Source of the DNA: Sphingomonas sp. Leaf339
GTDB taxonomy: Bacteria; Pseudomonadota; Alphaproteobacteria; Sphingomonadales; Sphingomonadaceae
Assembly (NCBI RefSeq): GCF_001426195.1
Contig: NZ_LMRS01000002.1
Coordinates: forward strand, 1 to 47,558
DNA: 47,558 bases
Reading direction: 5' to 3'
Both the position numbers and the translations under genes were made by a program. The notes below the pieces were generated by a model that was given only the letters and a program-made list of their open reading frames with translations, was not told the origin of the DNA and made no database searches. This document shows positions 37,618-45,982 of this stretch, one piece after another (within the stretch, counting starts at the first letter, position 1; each line of letters opens with the position of its first letter).

Positions 37618-37647
37618 GGCCCTCCCTACCTCTCGTGAGGGAGGGCC
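37618..37647. terminator. 10-bp perfect hairpin, fliC-nhaA gap
   Basis: GGCCCTCCCT pairs exactly with AGGGAGGGCC around a 10-base loop, directly abutting the previous hairpin. It can act in both directions between two converging genes. Confidence 0.6.
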
Positions 37648-37651
37648 AACG

Positions 37652-37686
37652 AACCCCGGCGATCCATCAGGCGGATCGCCGGGGTT
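37652..37686. terminator. 14-bp perfect hairpin spanning nhaA stop
   Basis: Two 14-base arms, 37652-37665 and 37673-37686, are exact complements with a 7-base loop. The nhaA stop codon (37667-37669) lies in the loop, so the last codons of nhaA form one arm. Likely a terminator for nhaA. Confidence 0.65.
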
Positions 37687-38857
37687 CCGCGTTAGCCATC
37701 GGCGCCTGACGCAGCAGCAGGTATCCGGCGCCGCCTGCCAGCAGCGAACCAGCGAAGACCCCCAGCTTGACCGCCCCCATCGCGTCGCCGGCATCGGCGA
37801 ACGCCAGGCCGCCGATGAACAGGCTCATGGTGAAACCGATGCCGCACAGCACCGCCATGCCGTGGACCTGACGCCAGTTCGCCCCCATCGGCATGTCCGC
37901 CCAACCCAGCCGCACCATCGCGACGATGGCCGTAAAGATGCCGAGTTGCTTGCCGATCAACAGGCCCGCCGCGATCCCCAGTGGCAGCGGCGCGACCGCA
38001 TCGTGGATCGTCATGCCGGCAAAGGACACGCCGGCATTGGCGAACCCGAAGATGGGCACGATCAGGAACGTGATCCCCGGATGCAACCGCCGCGCGAGCC
38101 GATCGAGCGGCGATTCGGACGCGGCGACCTCTTTCATCGGGATCGTCAGCGCCACCGCGACGCCGGCCAGTGTGGCATGGACGCCCGATAACAGAACACC
38201 GTACCAGATGCCGACCCCGATCAGCATGTACGGCCACAGCGTTCGCACCCCGAAACGGTTGAGGACCATCAGCAACGCCACGCCCGCGCTGGCGGCCAGC
38301 AGCGGCAACAGCGCGATCTGCCCGGTGTAGAACAGGGCGATGACGACGATGGCGAGCAGATCGTCGATCACCGCGATCGCGGTCAGCAGGATCTTCAGCG
38401 AGACCGGAATGCGCGACCCCAACAGTGCCAGAATACCGAGCGCAAAGGCGATGTCGGTCGCCGCCGGGATTGCCCATCCCCGCCAGTTCGCCGGATCGCC
38501 GCCATTGATGCCAAGGTAAACCAGCGCCGGCACCACCATGCCGGCGAGCGCCGCCACCCCAGGCAAGACGCGCCGGTCCCACGACGCCAGATGCCCCGCG
38601 ATCATCTCGCGCTTCACCTCCAACCCGATCATCAGGAAGAACAGCGCCATCAGGCCATCATTGATCCAGTGCAGGACGCCCATTCCGCCGACAGAGACGT
38701 GCAGCAGATGCTCATATTCCGCCGCCAGTGGCGAGTTGGCGACCAGGATCGCCGCCACCGCCGCCGCCATCAGGACGATCCCGCCCGACGCCTCTTCATG
38801 GATGCAGCGCCGGAAACCGCTGGCGATGGCGCGTTTCGACAAGAGCCGATTGTTCAT
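37667..38857 (-). CDS. nhaA: NhaA Na+/H+ antiporter
   Basis: This is an electrogenic sodium/proton antiporter of the inner membrane. The 396-residue protein has about 12 membrane helices. Key residues are visible: ATDIAFALG (Asp133 of E. coli), the transport pair in IAVIDDLLAIVV (Asp163/164), and SGVHATLAGV (pH-sensing His225). ATG 38857 is preferred because GGGGGA lies 6 nt upstream. Likely role: sodium and alkaline pH tolerance. Confidence 0.95.
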   Translation of the reverse strand: MNNRLLSKRAIASGFRRCIHEEASGGIVLMAAAVAAILVANSPLAAEYEHLLHVSVGGMGVLHWINDGLMALFFLMIGLEVKREMIAGHLASWDRRVLPGVAALAGMVVPALVYLGINGGDPANWRGWAIPAATDIAFALGILALLGSRIPVSLKILLTAIAVIDDLLAIVVIALFYTGQIALLPLLAASAGVALLMVLNRFGVRTLWPYMLIGVGIWYGVLLSGVHATLAGVAVALTIPMKEVAASESPLDRLARRLHPGITFLIVPIFGFANAGVSFAGMTIHDAVAPLPLGIAAGLLIGKQLGIFTAIVAMVRLGWADMPMGANWRQVHGMAVLCGIGFTMSLFIGGLAFADAGDAMGAVKLGVFAGSLLAGGAGYLLLRQAPMANAEPRRSA

Positions 38858-38920
38858 GAAGTCCCCCTTGCCCACCGAACGATCGGCGAAGACTTTGGGG
38901 CGGACTTGCCGATGAAAGAA

Positions 38921-38997
<77 letters not shown>

Positions 38998-39043
38998 GTG
39001 GGGGTCCGCGTAGCAAAGCGATGCGGCGGGCGCCAGAGGGTTT

Positions 39044-39709
39044 TCATGCATCGGCGGTGATCGGTGCCTTGGTCGGTGCCGGAGTCTTGGGCTTGAACGC
39101 GCACAGGTCGGCGACCAGGCAGCGCCAGCATTCGGGGCGGCGCGCCTTGCAGACATAGCGGCCGTGCAGGATCAGCCAGTGATGGGCGTGAAGGCGGAAG
39201 GGCTGCGGCGTCGCCTTATCCAGCTTCAGCTCGACCGCCAGCGGCGTCTTACCGCGGGCCAGCCCGGTGCGGTTGCCGACACGGAAGATGTGCGTGTCGA
39301 CGGCAAAGGTTTCCGCCCCGAACGCCACGTTCATGACCACGTTGGCGGTCTTGCGCCCGACGCCGGGCAGGCGCTCCAGGGCATCGCGATCCGCGGGCAC
39401 CTGACTGTCGAAATCGTCGATCAGCATCTGCGATAGGGCGATGACGTTCTTGGCCTTGCTGTTGAACAGGCCGATCGTGCGGATATGCTGTTTCAGCCCT
39501 TCTTCGCCCAGCGCCACCATCTTTTCCGGCGTATCCACGTCCTGAAACAGCAGCCGCGTCGCCTTGTTGACCGATACGTCGGTCGCCTGCGCGGACAGCG
39601 CGACCGCGACGACGAGGGTGAACGGGTTGCTGTAGGCCAGCTCCGTTTCCGGATGCGGGTCCGCCCCCGCCAGCCGGGCATAGAACTCGACCACGTCGGC
39701 ACGCTTCAC
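39044..39709 (-). CDS. nth: Endonuclease III
   Basis: This is a DNA glycosylase/AP lyase for oxidised pyrimidines. The 221-residue protein has the helix-hairpin-helix LPGVGRKTA (114-122) with catalytic Lys120, catalytic Asp138 in VDTHIFR, and a 4Fe-4S loop C-x6-C-x2-C-x5-C near the C-terminus. The C-terminal tail is Lys/Pro/Thr-rich. It lies 10 bases after dapB, probably in the same transcript. Confidence 0.95.
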   Translation of the reverse strand: MKRADVVEFYARLAGADPHPETELAYSNPFTLVVAVALSAQATDVSVNKATRLLFQDVDTPEKMVALGEEGLKQHIRTIGLFNSKAKNVIALSQMLIDDFDSQVPADRDALERLPGVGRKTANVVMNVAFGAETFAVDTHIFRVGNRTGLARGKTPLAVELKLDKATPQPFRLHAHHWLILHGRYVCKARRPECWRCLVADLCAFKPKTPAPTKAPITADA

Positions 39710-39719
39710 CGTCCTGCCC

Positions 39720-40448
39720 TCACAGGCCGAGCACGTCGCCCATGCGATACCGGCCCGCCGGCTGATCCACGAGCCATAACGCCGCCTTCACCGCACCGCG
39801 TGCGAACAGCGACCGGTCGTCGGCGCGGTGGTTGAGTTCGATCCGCTCGCCTTCGCCGGCGAAGATCACGCTGTGGTCGCCGATCACCGACCCGCCGCGC
39901 AGGGACGCCAGACCGATCGTGCCGTCCGAGCGCGCGCCGGTCAGCCCGCCGCGACCATCCACGCGCAGTTCCGACAGCGACACCCCACGCCCCGCCGCCG
40001 CCGCCTCACCCAGCAGCAGCGCGGTGCCGGAGGGGGCATCGACCTTATGCCGGTGGTGCATCTCAACCACCTCGATATCCCAGTCCGCACCGAGCTTCGC
40101 CGCCGCTTCGCGTACCAGCATGCCGAGCAGGGTCACGCCGAGCGAGGTGTTGCCCGTCTGAAGGATCGCCACGTCGCGGGCGACCTCATCGATCATGGCA
40201 TGCTGTGCCGCCGATAGCCCGGTGGTGCCGATCACCAGCGGCGTCCCCGCCGTCTGCGCAGCGACCAAATGCGCGTCAAGCGCGGAGGCGGTGGAAAAAT
40301 CGACCAGCACGTCCGCGGTCCGGGCCAGCGCCAGCGGATCGCCCCCGGCGTCACAGCCACCGGCCAGCACCGCACCCTGATCGACGATGGCGCCGGCGAT
40401 GGCGCGGCCCATTCGTCCCGCGCTGCCATAGATGCCGATCGCGGTCAT
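39720..40448 (-). CDS. dapB: 4-hydroxy-tetrahydrodipicolinate reductase
   Basis: DapB carries out the NAD(P)H-dependent step of lysine and diaminopimelate synthesis. The 242-residue protein has the nucleotide motif GSAGRMG (8-14), VDFSTASA, and the active-site segment EMHHRHKVDAPSGTAL with the catalytic His and Lys. It is first of the dapB-nth pair. Confidence 0.95.
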   Translation of the reverse strand: MTAIGIYGSAGRMGRAIAGAIVDQGAVLAGGCDAGGDPLALARTADVLVDFSTASALDAHLVAAQTAGTPLVIGTTGLSAAQHAMIDEVARDVAILQTGNTSLGVTLLGMLVREAAAKLGADWDIEVVEMHHRHKVDAPSGTALLLGEAAAAGRGVSLSELRVDGRGGLTGARSDGTIGLASLRGGSVIGDHSVIFAGEGERIELNHRADDRSLFARGAVKAALWLVDQPAGRYRMGDVLGL

Positions 40449-40583
40449 GCGTGGACCCCCCTGAGATCGCAGCCCGGAAAGTCACTAAAGTCACACCATC
40501 CTACACGCGCGCGATCGCGCGAGGGTTGCGGGCGGGCATGGAGAATGGTCGGTCGAGAAGATGCGGTCGGGCGGATCATGCTT

Positions 40584-40625
40584 TCCCTTTCGCATGGAAG
40601 CGGGGGCGTAGGACAGGTGGGAAAT
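40584..40625 (+). repeat. Direct repeat, copy A (upstream of broken TPR gene)
   Basis: About 42 bases that recur at 41954-41994 in the same orientation. The core CGCATGGAAGCGGGGGCG is identical (40591-40608), followed by near-identical GGACAGG and GGAAAT parts. The two copies bracket the amber-interrupted gene. Confidence 0.7.
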
Positions 40626-40797
40626 CGTGTTTGGCGATCGGGTTTTCGATGCCAGCGTAACGATGGCGTGCCCGATGCACAGATGGTCAATTACCGACAT
40701 ACAGGGCGATACAGTTGCATCGATCCAGACAAATTCGTTTGAAATGTCGATTGATCTCAATCACGTTCTCCCAAGCAAGGTCTGGATCGAGGTGAGG

Positions 40798-41934
40798 ATG
40801 CTCGCGCTACTGTTGATGGTTCAAGCGGCGTCTTCGGACATCGTCATCACCGGAAAGCGCCTCTCTGAAGAGCATGCCATATGCGATCAGGGTCGCTGCA
40901 CGCCGCTGCGAGATGCGGAGGTATCCATCGCCTATGCCGAGGCACAGTTTCGCGAGGGCAAATACCTGGACGCCAGGAACTCCCTTGCCGCTGCAGTGAA
41001 CCGTAATCGCAATCATGCAAAGATTGCTCCGAAACCTGTCGCCGCATTGTACGAAGCCTATGCCACGGTCGCCCTTCACGAGGGCGATCAGGAAATCTAC
41101 TAGCGTGCCGTAGGCAATCGCGTCCGTACGTTGCGCGACAACCTGCCCGTCAGCGATCCTGCGGTCGTTGCCGCCACACCAGCCCTAGGCGACATGTGGG
41201 TCAAGCTGCGTCATTATGGACAGGCCGATTCTTCCTATCAGGCGGCAGAGCGGCGCGCATTGGATGCGGGAGAGGACCGCGCCGCTTTGCTGGCGGCGAT
41301 AAAACGAGTCTCGCTGTGCTTGGCGATTGGCCAGCGAGCGCGGGCGAGGCGAATGATCGACGAGATCGAGGCACGGCCCGTAGCAATCGATCCGGTCATG
41401 AAAGCCGTTATTGCCGTGATACGCTTTCGCATGGCCGCCCGTGACGCGAGCGACGCGGAGGTCGTGAAGCTGGCCGGGGAGATCAGGCAAAGCCAGGGGA
41501 TGGAGCCTGCGCTGCTTTGGGCTCCGTCCTTTCCGACCGACGCGACGGTTGCCGCCAATACCGATGCGCGCAAATTCGGCCTGACAGACGCCTTTCCGAA
41601 TCGAACCTCCGAGATCGGCGGCATCCAGTGGATCGATGTTGGCTTCTGGATTCGCCCCGATGGCCGCACAGCCGAGATGGAAGTTCTGCGCAGATCGAAA
41701 ACGGCACCATGGAGCGAGCAGATGCTCGCACAAATCGGTGGTCGTCGTTATGCCTCATCGTCGCAAATGGCATCTGAGACGACAGCGGCCGCGATTAACG
41801 GCGTTTATAGGGTCGAGCGGATCACGCGGCGATCGACCTACGACACGCCGACCGGTAGCCTGATCCGGCGCCGGGTAACGGATGAAGGTTTTGAAATACT
41901 TGCCCTGACCGATACCGGCATTGCATTGAAATAG
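40798..41934 (+). pseudogene. TPR/TonB-C-like secreted protein, amber-interrupted
   Basis: One frame runs from ATG 40798 (short signal peptide MLALLLMVQAAS, then DIVITGKRL, a start common in sphingomonad secreted proteins) to 41934, but a TAG at 41101-41103 splits it after QEIY. Upstream are TPR-like helices (VSIAYAEAQFREGKYLDARN); downstream are more helical repeats (RHYGQADSSYQAAERRAL) and a TonB-C-like end (WIDVGFWIRPDGRTAEMEVL). With the stop read through it would have 378 residues. A single C-to-T change from CAG would explain the TAG. Probably a recent pseudogene. Confidence 0.65.
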
Positions 41935-41953
41935 TCGTCATACGCCATGTCCG

Positions 41954-41994
41954 TCCCTTCGCATGGAAGCGGGGGCGCGGGACAGGGCGGAAAT
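41954..41994 (+). repeat. Direct repeat, copy B (downstream of broken TPR gene)
   Basis: Second copy of the repeat at 40584-40625, with one base fewer after TCCC and a few substitutions. It begins about 20 bases after the broken gene's stop. The rest of the gap to 42208 shows no gene I can support. Confidence 0.7.
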
Positions 41995-42207
41995 GGCGGC
42001 GGGAGGGGTTTTATGTCCCCGAACGGGCAAGCCAGCGCTTGGAAAGTTAGGCTAAGGTTAGGCGTAAACCGGCCCTATCGCCGGGGTGAACGATGATGGG
42101 AAAGAGCGAAGCGAGGGTGTCTTGCCAGCGGTATATCAAGACGGGGTTCTGTAGGACAGCGATCGGTGGCATCGCCCGATATAGGACCATCGCGGCGGCG
42201 CGGCGGT

Positions 42208-43137
42208 TCACAGGTCGGGATCGAGCGACGCGTAATCGGGCCGCCCCGCGATATAGAACCGTGCGGCGTCGGACGGATCGAACCCATAAGAGATCAGTTC
42301 TTCGATCCGCTTGCAGAAGTAATCGATGACCGCGCGCACGCCCTGGTCGATGCGTTCGTCCGCCAACTGGCTGGATACCAGCAGCCAGCCGCCGCGATCG
42401 TAGCGAACGACATCCAGCGCCTCCAGCGCCTTGCAGTGGCGATAGGCGGTGCCGTAACTGAGACCCGTCAGTGCCATGATCTGGCGCAGCGGGATCGGGC
42501 GCCTGATGTCGTCAGGGGTCGGTTGACAGGCATAGGCGTCGCTCAACGCGGGGTCTTCGGTGACGTGGCGCACGCTGGCGACGACGATGACGGTCCAGAT
42601 CAGCCTGCTCGTCCAGTCAGTCACCGGCTCGGCGGCATATTCGAACGGGATCAGCCAAGCATCGAACGCGGCCAATAGGGTCATCTTGCGGAGCAACGGC
42701 GACGGCGCGCGGATCGGCGCGGGAAATGCCACGTCGTGGCTCATATCCTCGGCCAGGCGCACGAAGCTGTCATGCGCCAGTGTCATGAACCCGGTGGTGG
42801 CGGGAGCGAAGGCGGCGCTTATAGCCAAGGTGATCCCGCCCTCGACCTCGACGACCGCGCCCGTTTTCAGCAGGCCGCGAACATAGGCGTGCGTGGTAGT
42901 GTAGGGCCGGTGCAGCGAGGCGGCGATACGCCGGATCGACATCGACTGGACGGACGCGGCCGGTGCCCGAAACCGCTTACCGTCCACCCAGTCGTCCGCG
43001 CATCGCCGCACCAGCAGCGCGAAGACCGCGCCCCATTCGTGATGGCCGGGAAAGAGACGCACGGCAGCGATCGCGGCGGTCAGGTGTAGTTCGTTGCCGA
43101 GCCGAGACAACTTTCGCACGGGGAGTTCGCTGCTCAT
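42208..43137 (-). CDS. Regulator with two winged-helix segments
   Basis: A protein of 309 residues from ATG 43137 (43158 is an alternative). Two DNA-binding-like segments are visible: residues about 63-98 (MSIRRIAASLHRPYTTTHAY, recognition helix then a wing) and about 215-255 (PIPLRQIMALTGLSYGTAYRH). The part between is hydrophobic-helical and may bind a ligand or dimerise. No membrane anchor. I do not recognise a named family. It is divergent from the PEP-CTERM gene across about 168 bases, so it may control it. Confidence 0.65.
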   Translation of the reverse strand: MSSELPVRKLSRLGNELHLTAAIAAVRLFPGHHEWGAVFALLVRRCADDWVDGKRFRAPAASVQSMSIRRIAASLHRPYTTTHAYVRGLLKTGAVVEVEGGITLAISAAFAPATTGFMTLAHDSFVRLAEDMSHDVAFPAPIRAPSPLLRKMTLLAAFDAWLIPFEYAAEPVTDWTSRLIWTVIVVASVRHVTEDPALSDAYACQPTPDDIRRPIPLRQIMALTGLSYGTAYRHCKALEALDVVRYDRGGWLLVSSQLADERIDQGVRAVIDYFCKRIEELISYGFDPSDAARFYIAGRPDYASLDPDL

Positions 43138-43305
43138 CGTCGATATCTCGGCACGCATCGTTGCATGTCCCGATTAGAGACGGTGAACGTGCGGTTGTCC
43201 AGATCGGATCACCAAGTCGTGGACAGCCTTGAAAGTTACTCTAACTGGTCTTCCCCACGAGCCCGCCGATGATCGGCTGGTGTACCGAATGGGGGGAATG
43301 AAATT

Positions 43306-43875
43306 ATGAAGACGATCAAGTTGGCGATGGCGTTGGCGCTGCTGTGCCCGATGTCGGCCGAAGCCGCCGTGACAATTACGAACTATTCCTTTGCCGCTAC
43401 GTTCGATTCCAGTCGCCCGGTTAACCTGATCGAGGGTACTTTATCGGCAAGCTATGATGATCAAAGCCGAACGCTATCGCTCACCGATTTCTATACTGAA
43501 TTCAACGGTAAATCATTTTATTTCGACGAGGTAGGCGTCTTTGGCACCGGTTCCAGCTTTAATATTGTTGCCGTCAAATTTGACGGCGTCGAAAATCTTG
43601 CTGCGGATAGTGAGGATTTCATTGCCGGCTTCTCGGTTGCCAACGGGCTGCTGACCACGCTCAATTCATTCTCTTATTCATACAACGGTGCGGCCGGTGT
43701 GGGGCCAGCGAGTTCATTGACCACTACCCTTGCGGTCATTCCGGACGAGATCGAGGAAACGCCCGTAGCCGCCGTTCCCGAGCCTGCGACCTGGGCGATG
43801 ATGCTGGTGGGTTTTGGCATGGTGGCTGGTGCGGCCCGCTATCGCCGTCGCGACACAAAGATCGCCTACGCCTGA
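43306..43875 (+). CDS. PEPxxWA-CTERM sorting protein
   Basis: A secreted protein of 189 residues: signal peptide (MKTIKLAMALALLCPMSAEA), a beta-rich Ser/Thr/Asn domain, and a C-terminal sorting signal VPEPATWAMMLVGFGMVAGA followed by RYRRR. Such PEPxxWA-CTERM tails are processed by exosortase-type enzymes and are common in sphingomonads with exopolysaccharide loci. No exosortase lies in the window. GGGGGG precedes the ATG by about 8 nt. Lower GC than the core genes. Confidence 0.88.
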   Translation: MKTIKLAMALALLCPMSAEAAVTITNYSFAATFDSSRPVNLIEGTLSASYDDQSRTLSLTDFYTEFNGKSFYFDEVGVFGTGSSFNIVAVKFDGVENLAADSEDFIAGFSVANGLLTTLNSFSYSYNGAAGVGPASSLTTTLAVIPDEIEETPVAAVPEPATWAMMLVGFGMVAGAARYRRRDTKIAYA

Positions 43876-43983
43876 TCCAGGTTTTACTGATCTCACGAAG
43901 CGTATCAACGGTGGCATTACGGGGATTGCTGATCGTCAAGCGATATGGACGAAGGCACGGGCAGTCCTCGCCTGACCCCTAAT

Positions 43984-44130
43984 CTACCGGTCAGTCCGCA
44001 ACTGTGCTTGCAGCCGTTCGATAATTTCGGTGAGGAATGCAGCGCTTACAAAATCTTCGATCCGATCGGCGATGGCGAGCGCCTTCACGAGGGTCTCGTA
44101 TAGCGACTGTATTTCCTCACGATCCGTCAT
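43984..44130 (-). CDS. Small hypothetical protein
   Basis: 48 residues from ATG 44130 (44193 would give 69). It is acidic and helical (IQSLYETLVKALAIADRI), with no membrane segment. Divergent from the next gene, with about 75 bases between. No family recognised; the plausible amphipathic helices are the only support. Confidence 0.4.
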   Translation of the reverse strand: MTDREEIQSLYETLVKALAIADRIEDFVSAAFLTEIIERLQAQLRTDR

Positions 44131-44205
44131 CCACACTCTCACCACAAATCTGATATCGCGACTTATTCGCTTGCAATTATTTGAAACTGTCATTCAGATA
44201 GGCAG

Positions 44206-44559
44206 ATGAACGACAGACCATCGGCGAGCGTGCATCACGCGAAGGTCGCGCAAAACCTTCTCTCGATGCGTGAACATAGGTCACGGTATTTCGGTTCGGA
44301 AATTTTCGATGAACACGCATGGACCATGTTGCTCCATCTGTTCGTGGAGCAATCGGCCCACCAGAAAACATCAGAAAGTCGGCTGTATCATTTAGTCGAT
44401 GTGTCGCATATGGTTGGTAAACGCTGGCTGAACCATCTCGTTCAGATTCATCATGTTTCGGTCGATGACGATGAGGATGAGGTGACGCTCACCAGCACCG
44501 CGCTCGAACGCATGACGGCTTTCTTGGAGAGCGAGGCACTGTCGCGGAATCGGGATTGA
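44206..44559 (+). CDS. Winged-helix-like hypothetical protein
   Basis: 117 residues with the outline of a MarR-like winged helix common in sphingomonads: FDEHAWTMLLHLFVEQ, a helix-turn-helix-like middle (SRLYHLVDVSHMVGKRWLNH) and a wing-like VSVDDDEDEVTLTSTAL. The recognition part is divergent. Could be a small transcription factor; function unknown. Confidence 0.6.
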   Translation: MNDRPSASVHHAKVAQNLLSMREHRSRYFGSEIFDEHAWTMLLHLFVEQSAHQKTSESRLYHLVDVSHMVGKRWLNHLVQIHHVSVDDDEDEVTLTSTALERMTAFLESEALSRNRD

Positions 44560-44624
44560 CAGTGACGGGCTGCACTCTCCTGACACAGCCGCTGGATCGA
44601 GTTTTCTACATTATCTGATCGGAC

Positions 44625-45122
44625 TTAATCGAAAGGCTGTTCACCAAGCGTCCAGTCGAACACCTTGTCTTTTGAAAATATCTCCGCGCATTTTTGCCGA
44701 TCAGCGGCGGGGTTCGGGATGCGGTAGTAGTGGACGATCTTGGCTACACGATCCGTCACCAGCCTGACCCGGTTGCAAGCGGTGACGGGTGGTTCACTCT
44801 CTGCCACCACCTGATCGGCCTTCCACGAAGTGATCGAATATGATTCGTTGTAGAGCATGACCTGACGGTAAGGGCCGAACGCTGATAGTTCGGCGATCTG
44901 GCACGCCTCACTGGTCTGGTTGCATGTCACATCGAGGAAGGTTGAGCCTTTCATATCCTCCCCGATCAGCGATCCTTGGCTATGGATGTAGCCGTTACCG
45001 TCATCGTAGAATGATGGTGTTGGCCACCTGATTGGGGCGTCATCCACACGCTTGATCAACCATGGGCCAACCCCTCCCACCAGCACCGTGGCCAACGCAA
45101 AACCGCCCGCGAATTGCTTCAT
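44625..45122 (-). CDS. Hypothetical membrane-anchored protein
   Basis: 165 residues with an N-terminal hydrophobic anchor or signal (FALATVLVGGVGPWLI, about 8-23) and a periplasmic-type domain with five cysteines. Compact beta-type sequence with no family I recognise. It is divergent from cobB, with only 35 bases between their starts. Confidence 0.6.
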   Translation of the reverse strand: MKQFAGGFALATVLVGGVGPWLIKRVDDAPIRWPTPSFYDDGNGYIHSQGSLIGEDMKGSTFLDVTCNQTSEACQIAELSAFGPYRQVMLYNESYSITSWKADQVVAESEPPVTACNRVRLVTDRVAKIVHYYRIPNPAADRQKCAEIFSKDKVFDWTLGEQPFD

Positions 45123-45157
45123 TACGGTCCCCCAAACCTCTGTGTATCATCGCTGCC

Positions 45158-45895
45158 ATGAACAAGCCGCGCAACATCGTTGTCCTGACCGGTGCGGGAG
45201 TTTCGGCCGAAAGCGGCCTACCCACCTTCCGCTCCAAATCTGGCGTAACCTATTGGGATGTAATTGAAGATTATCTTGGTCCAAAAAGTTATAGAGTTGA
45301 GGATGTCTGCACGCCCGAAGCGCTGGCGGGCGATCCGGTGCTCGTGCACCGTTTCTATGATGCGCGGCGGGCGGCGTTGGCGGGGGTGGCGCCGAATGCG
45401 GCGCATATCGCGCTGGCGCGGCTGGATGCGGCGTGGCCCGGCGAGTTGCTGATCGTCACGCAGAATGTGGATGACCTGCATGAGCGGGCTGGGGCGACGC
45501 GGCTGGTGCATATGCACGGCGAGTTGCGGTCGGCGCTGTGTGCGGCGTGCGGTGCGCGGCGGCCGCATGCGGGGGACCTGCCGCCGGGGAGTGTTTGCCC
45601 GGCCTGCGGGGCACCGGCGTTGCGGCCGGACATCGTGTTCTTTGGCGAGATGCCGTACCAGATGGCGCGGATCGAGGCGGCGGTGGCGGATGCCGATCTG
45701 TTCGTGTCGATCGGGACGTCCGGCGCGGTCTATCCGGCGGCGGGCTTCGTGCAGATGGCGGCGCATTATGGCGCGGCGACGCTGGAATTGAATCTGGAGC
45801 GGTCGGCGGGGAGTTCGTCGTTCGACGAGACGCGGCTGGGGCTGGCAGGGGTGTTGGTGCCGGCGTGGGTCGAGGAGGTCTTGGCAACGGGTTGA
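45158..45895 (+). CDS. cobB: NAD-dependent protein deacylase (sirtuin, CobB)
   Basis: This lysine deacetylase/desuccinylase has 245 residues. NAD site GAGVSAESG (12-20), TQNVDD (101-106), catalytic His120 in HMHGE, and zinc cysteines 128, 131, 147 and 150 are all present. FYDARR keeps the Tyr-x-x-Arg pair used for succinyl-lysine. The cofactor loop (residues about 28-46, GVTYWDVIEDYLGPKSYR) is some 8 residues longer than usual, and its DNA (45241-45300) is only 35% GC by my count, in contrast to the very GC-rich remainder. Confidence 0.92.
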   Translation: MNKPRNIVVLTGAGVSAESGLPTFRSKSGVTYWDVIEDYLGPKSYRVEDVCTPEALAGDPVLVHRFYDARRAALAGVAPNAAHIALARLDAAWPGELLIVTQNVDDLHERAGATRLVHMHGELRSALCAACGARRPHAGDLPPGSVCPACGAPALRPDIVFFGEMPYQMARIEAAVADADLFVSIGTSGAVYPAAGFVQMAAHYGAATLELNLERSAGSSSFDETRLGLAGVLVPAWVEEVLATG

Positions 45896-45926
45896 GTCAG
45901 GGATCCGGCCGCCCTCACCCTCCCCA

Positions 45927-45970
45927 CCCGGCGTTGCCGGGCGGACCCCTTCCCTCTCCCGATGGGAGAG
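45927..45970. terminator. Two small hairpins between cobB and era
   Basis: CCCGGC-GTT-GCCGGG (45927-45941) and CTCTCCC-GAT-GGGAGAG (45954-45970) are perfect stems in a C-rich gap between converging genes. The CCTCACCCTCCC...CCCTCTCCCGATGGGAGAG wording is a commonplace sphingomonad intergenic repeat type. Probable two-way terminator. Confidence 0.55.
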
Positions 45971-45982
45971 AGAGTTCGCATA

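Noticed and set aside
41101..41103. In-frame TAG as a recoded amino acid (pyrrolysine or readthrough)
   Set aside because: No pyrrolysine genes or recoding signals are seen, and the host lineage is not known for it. A point mutation is simpler.
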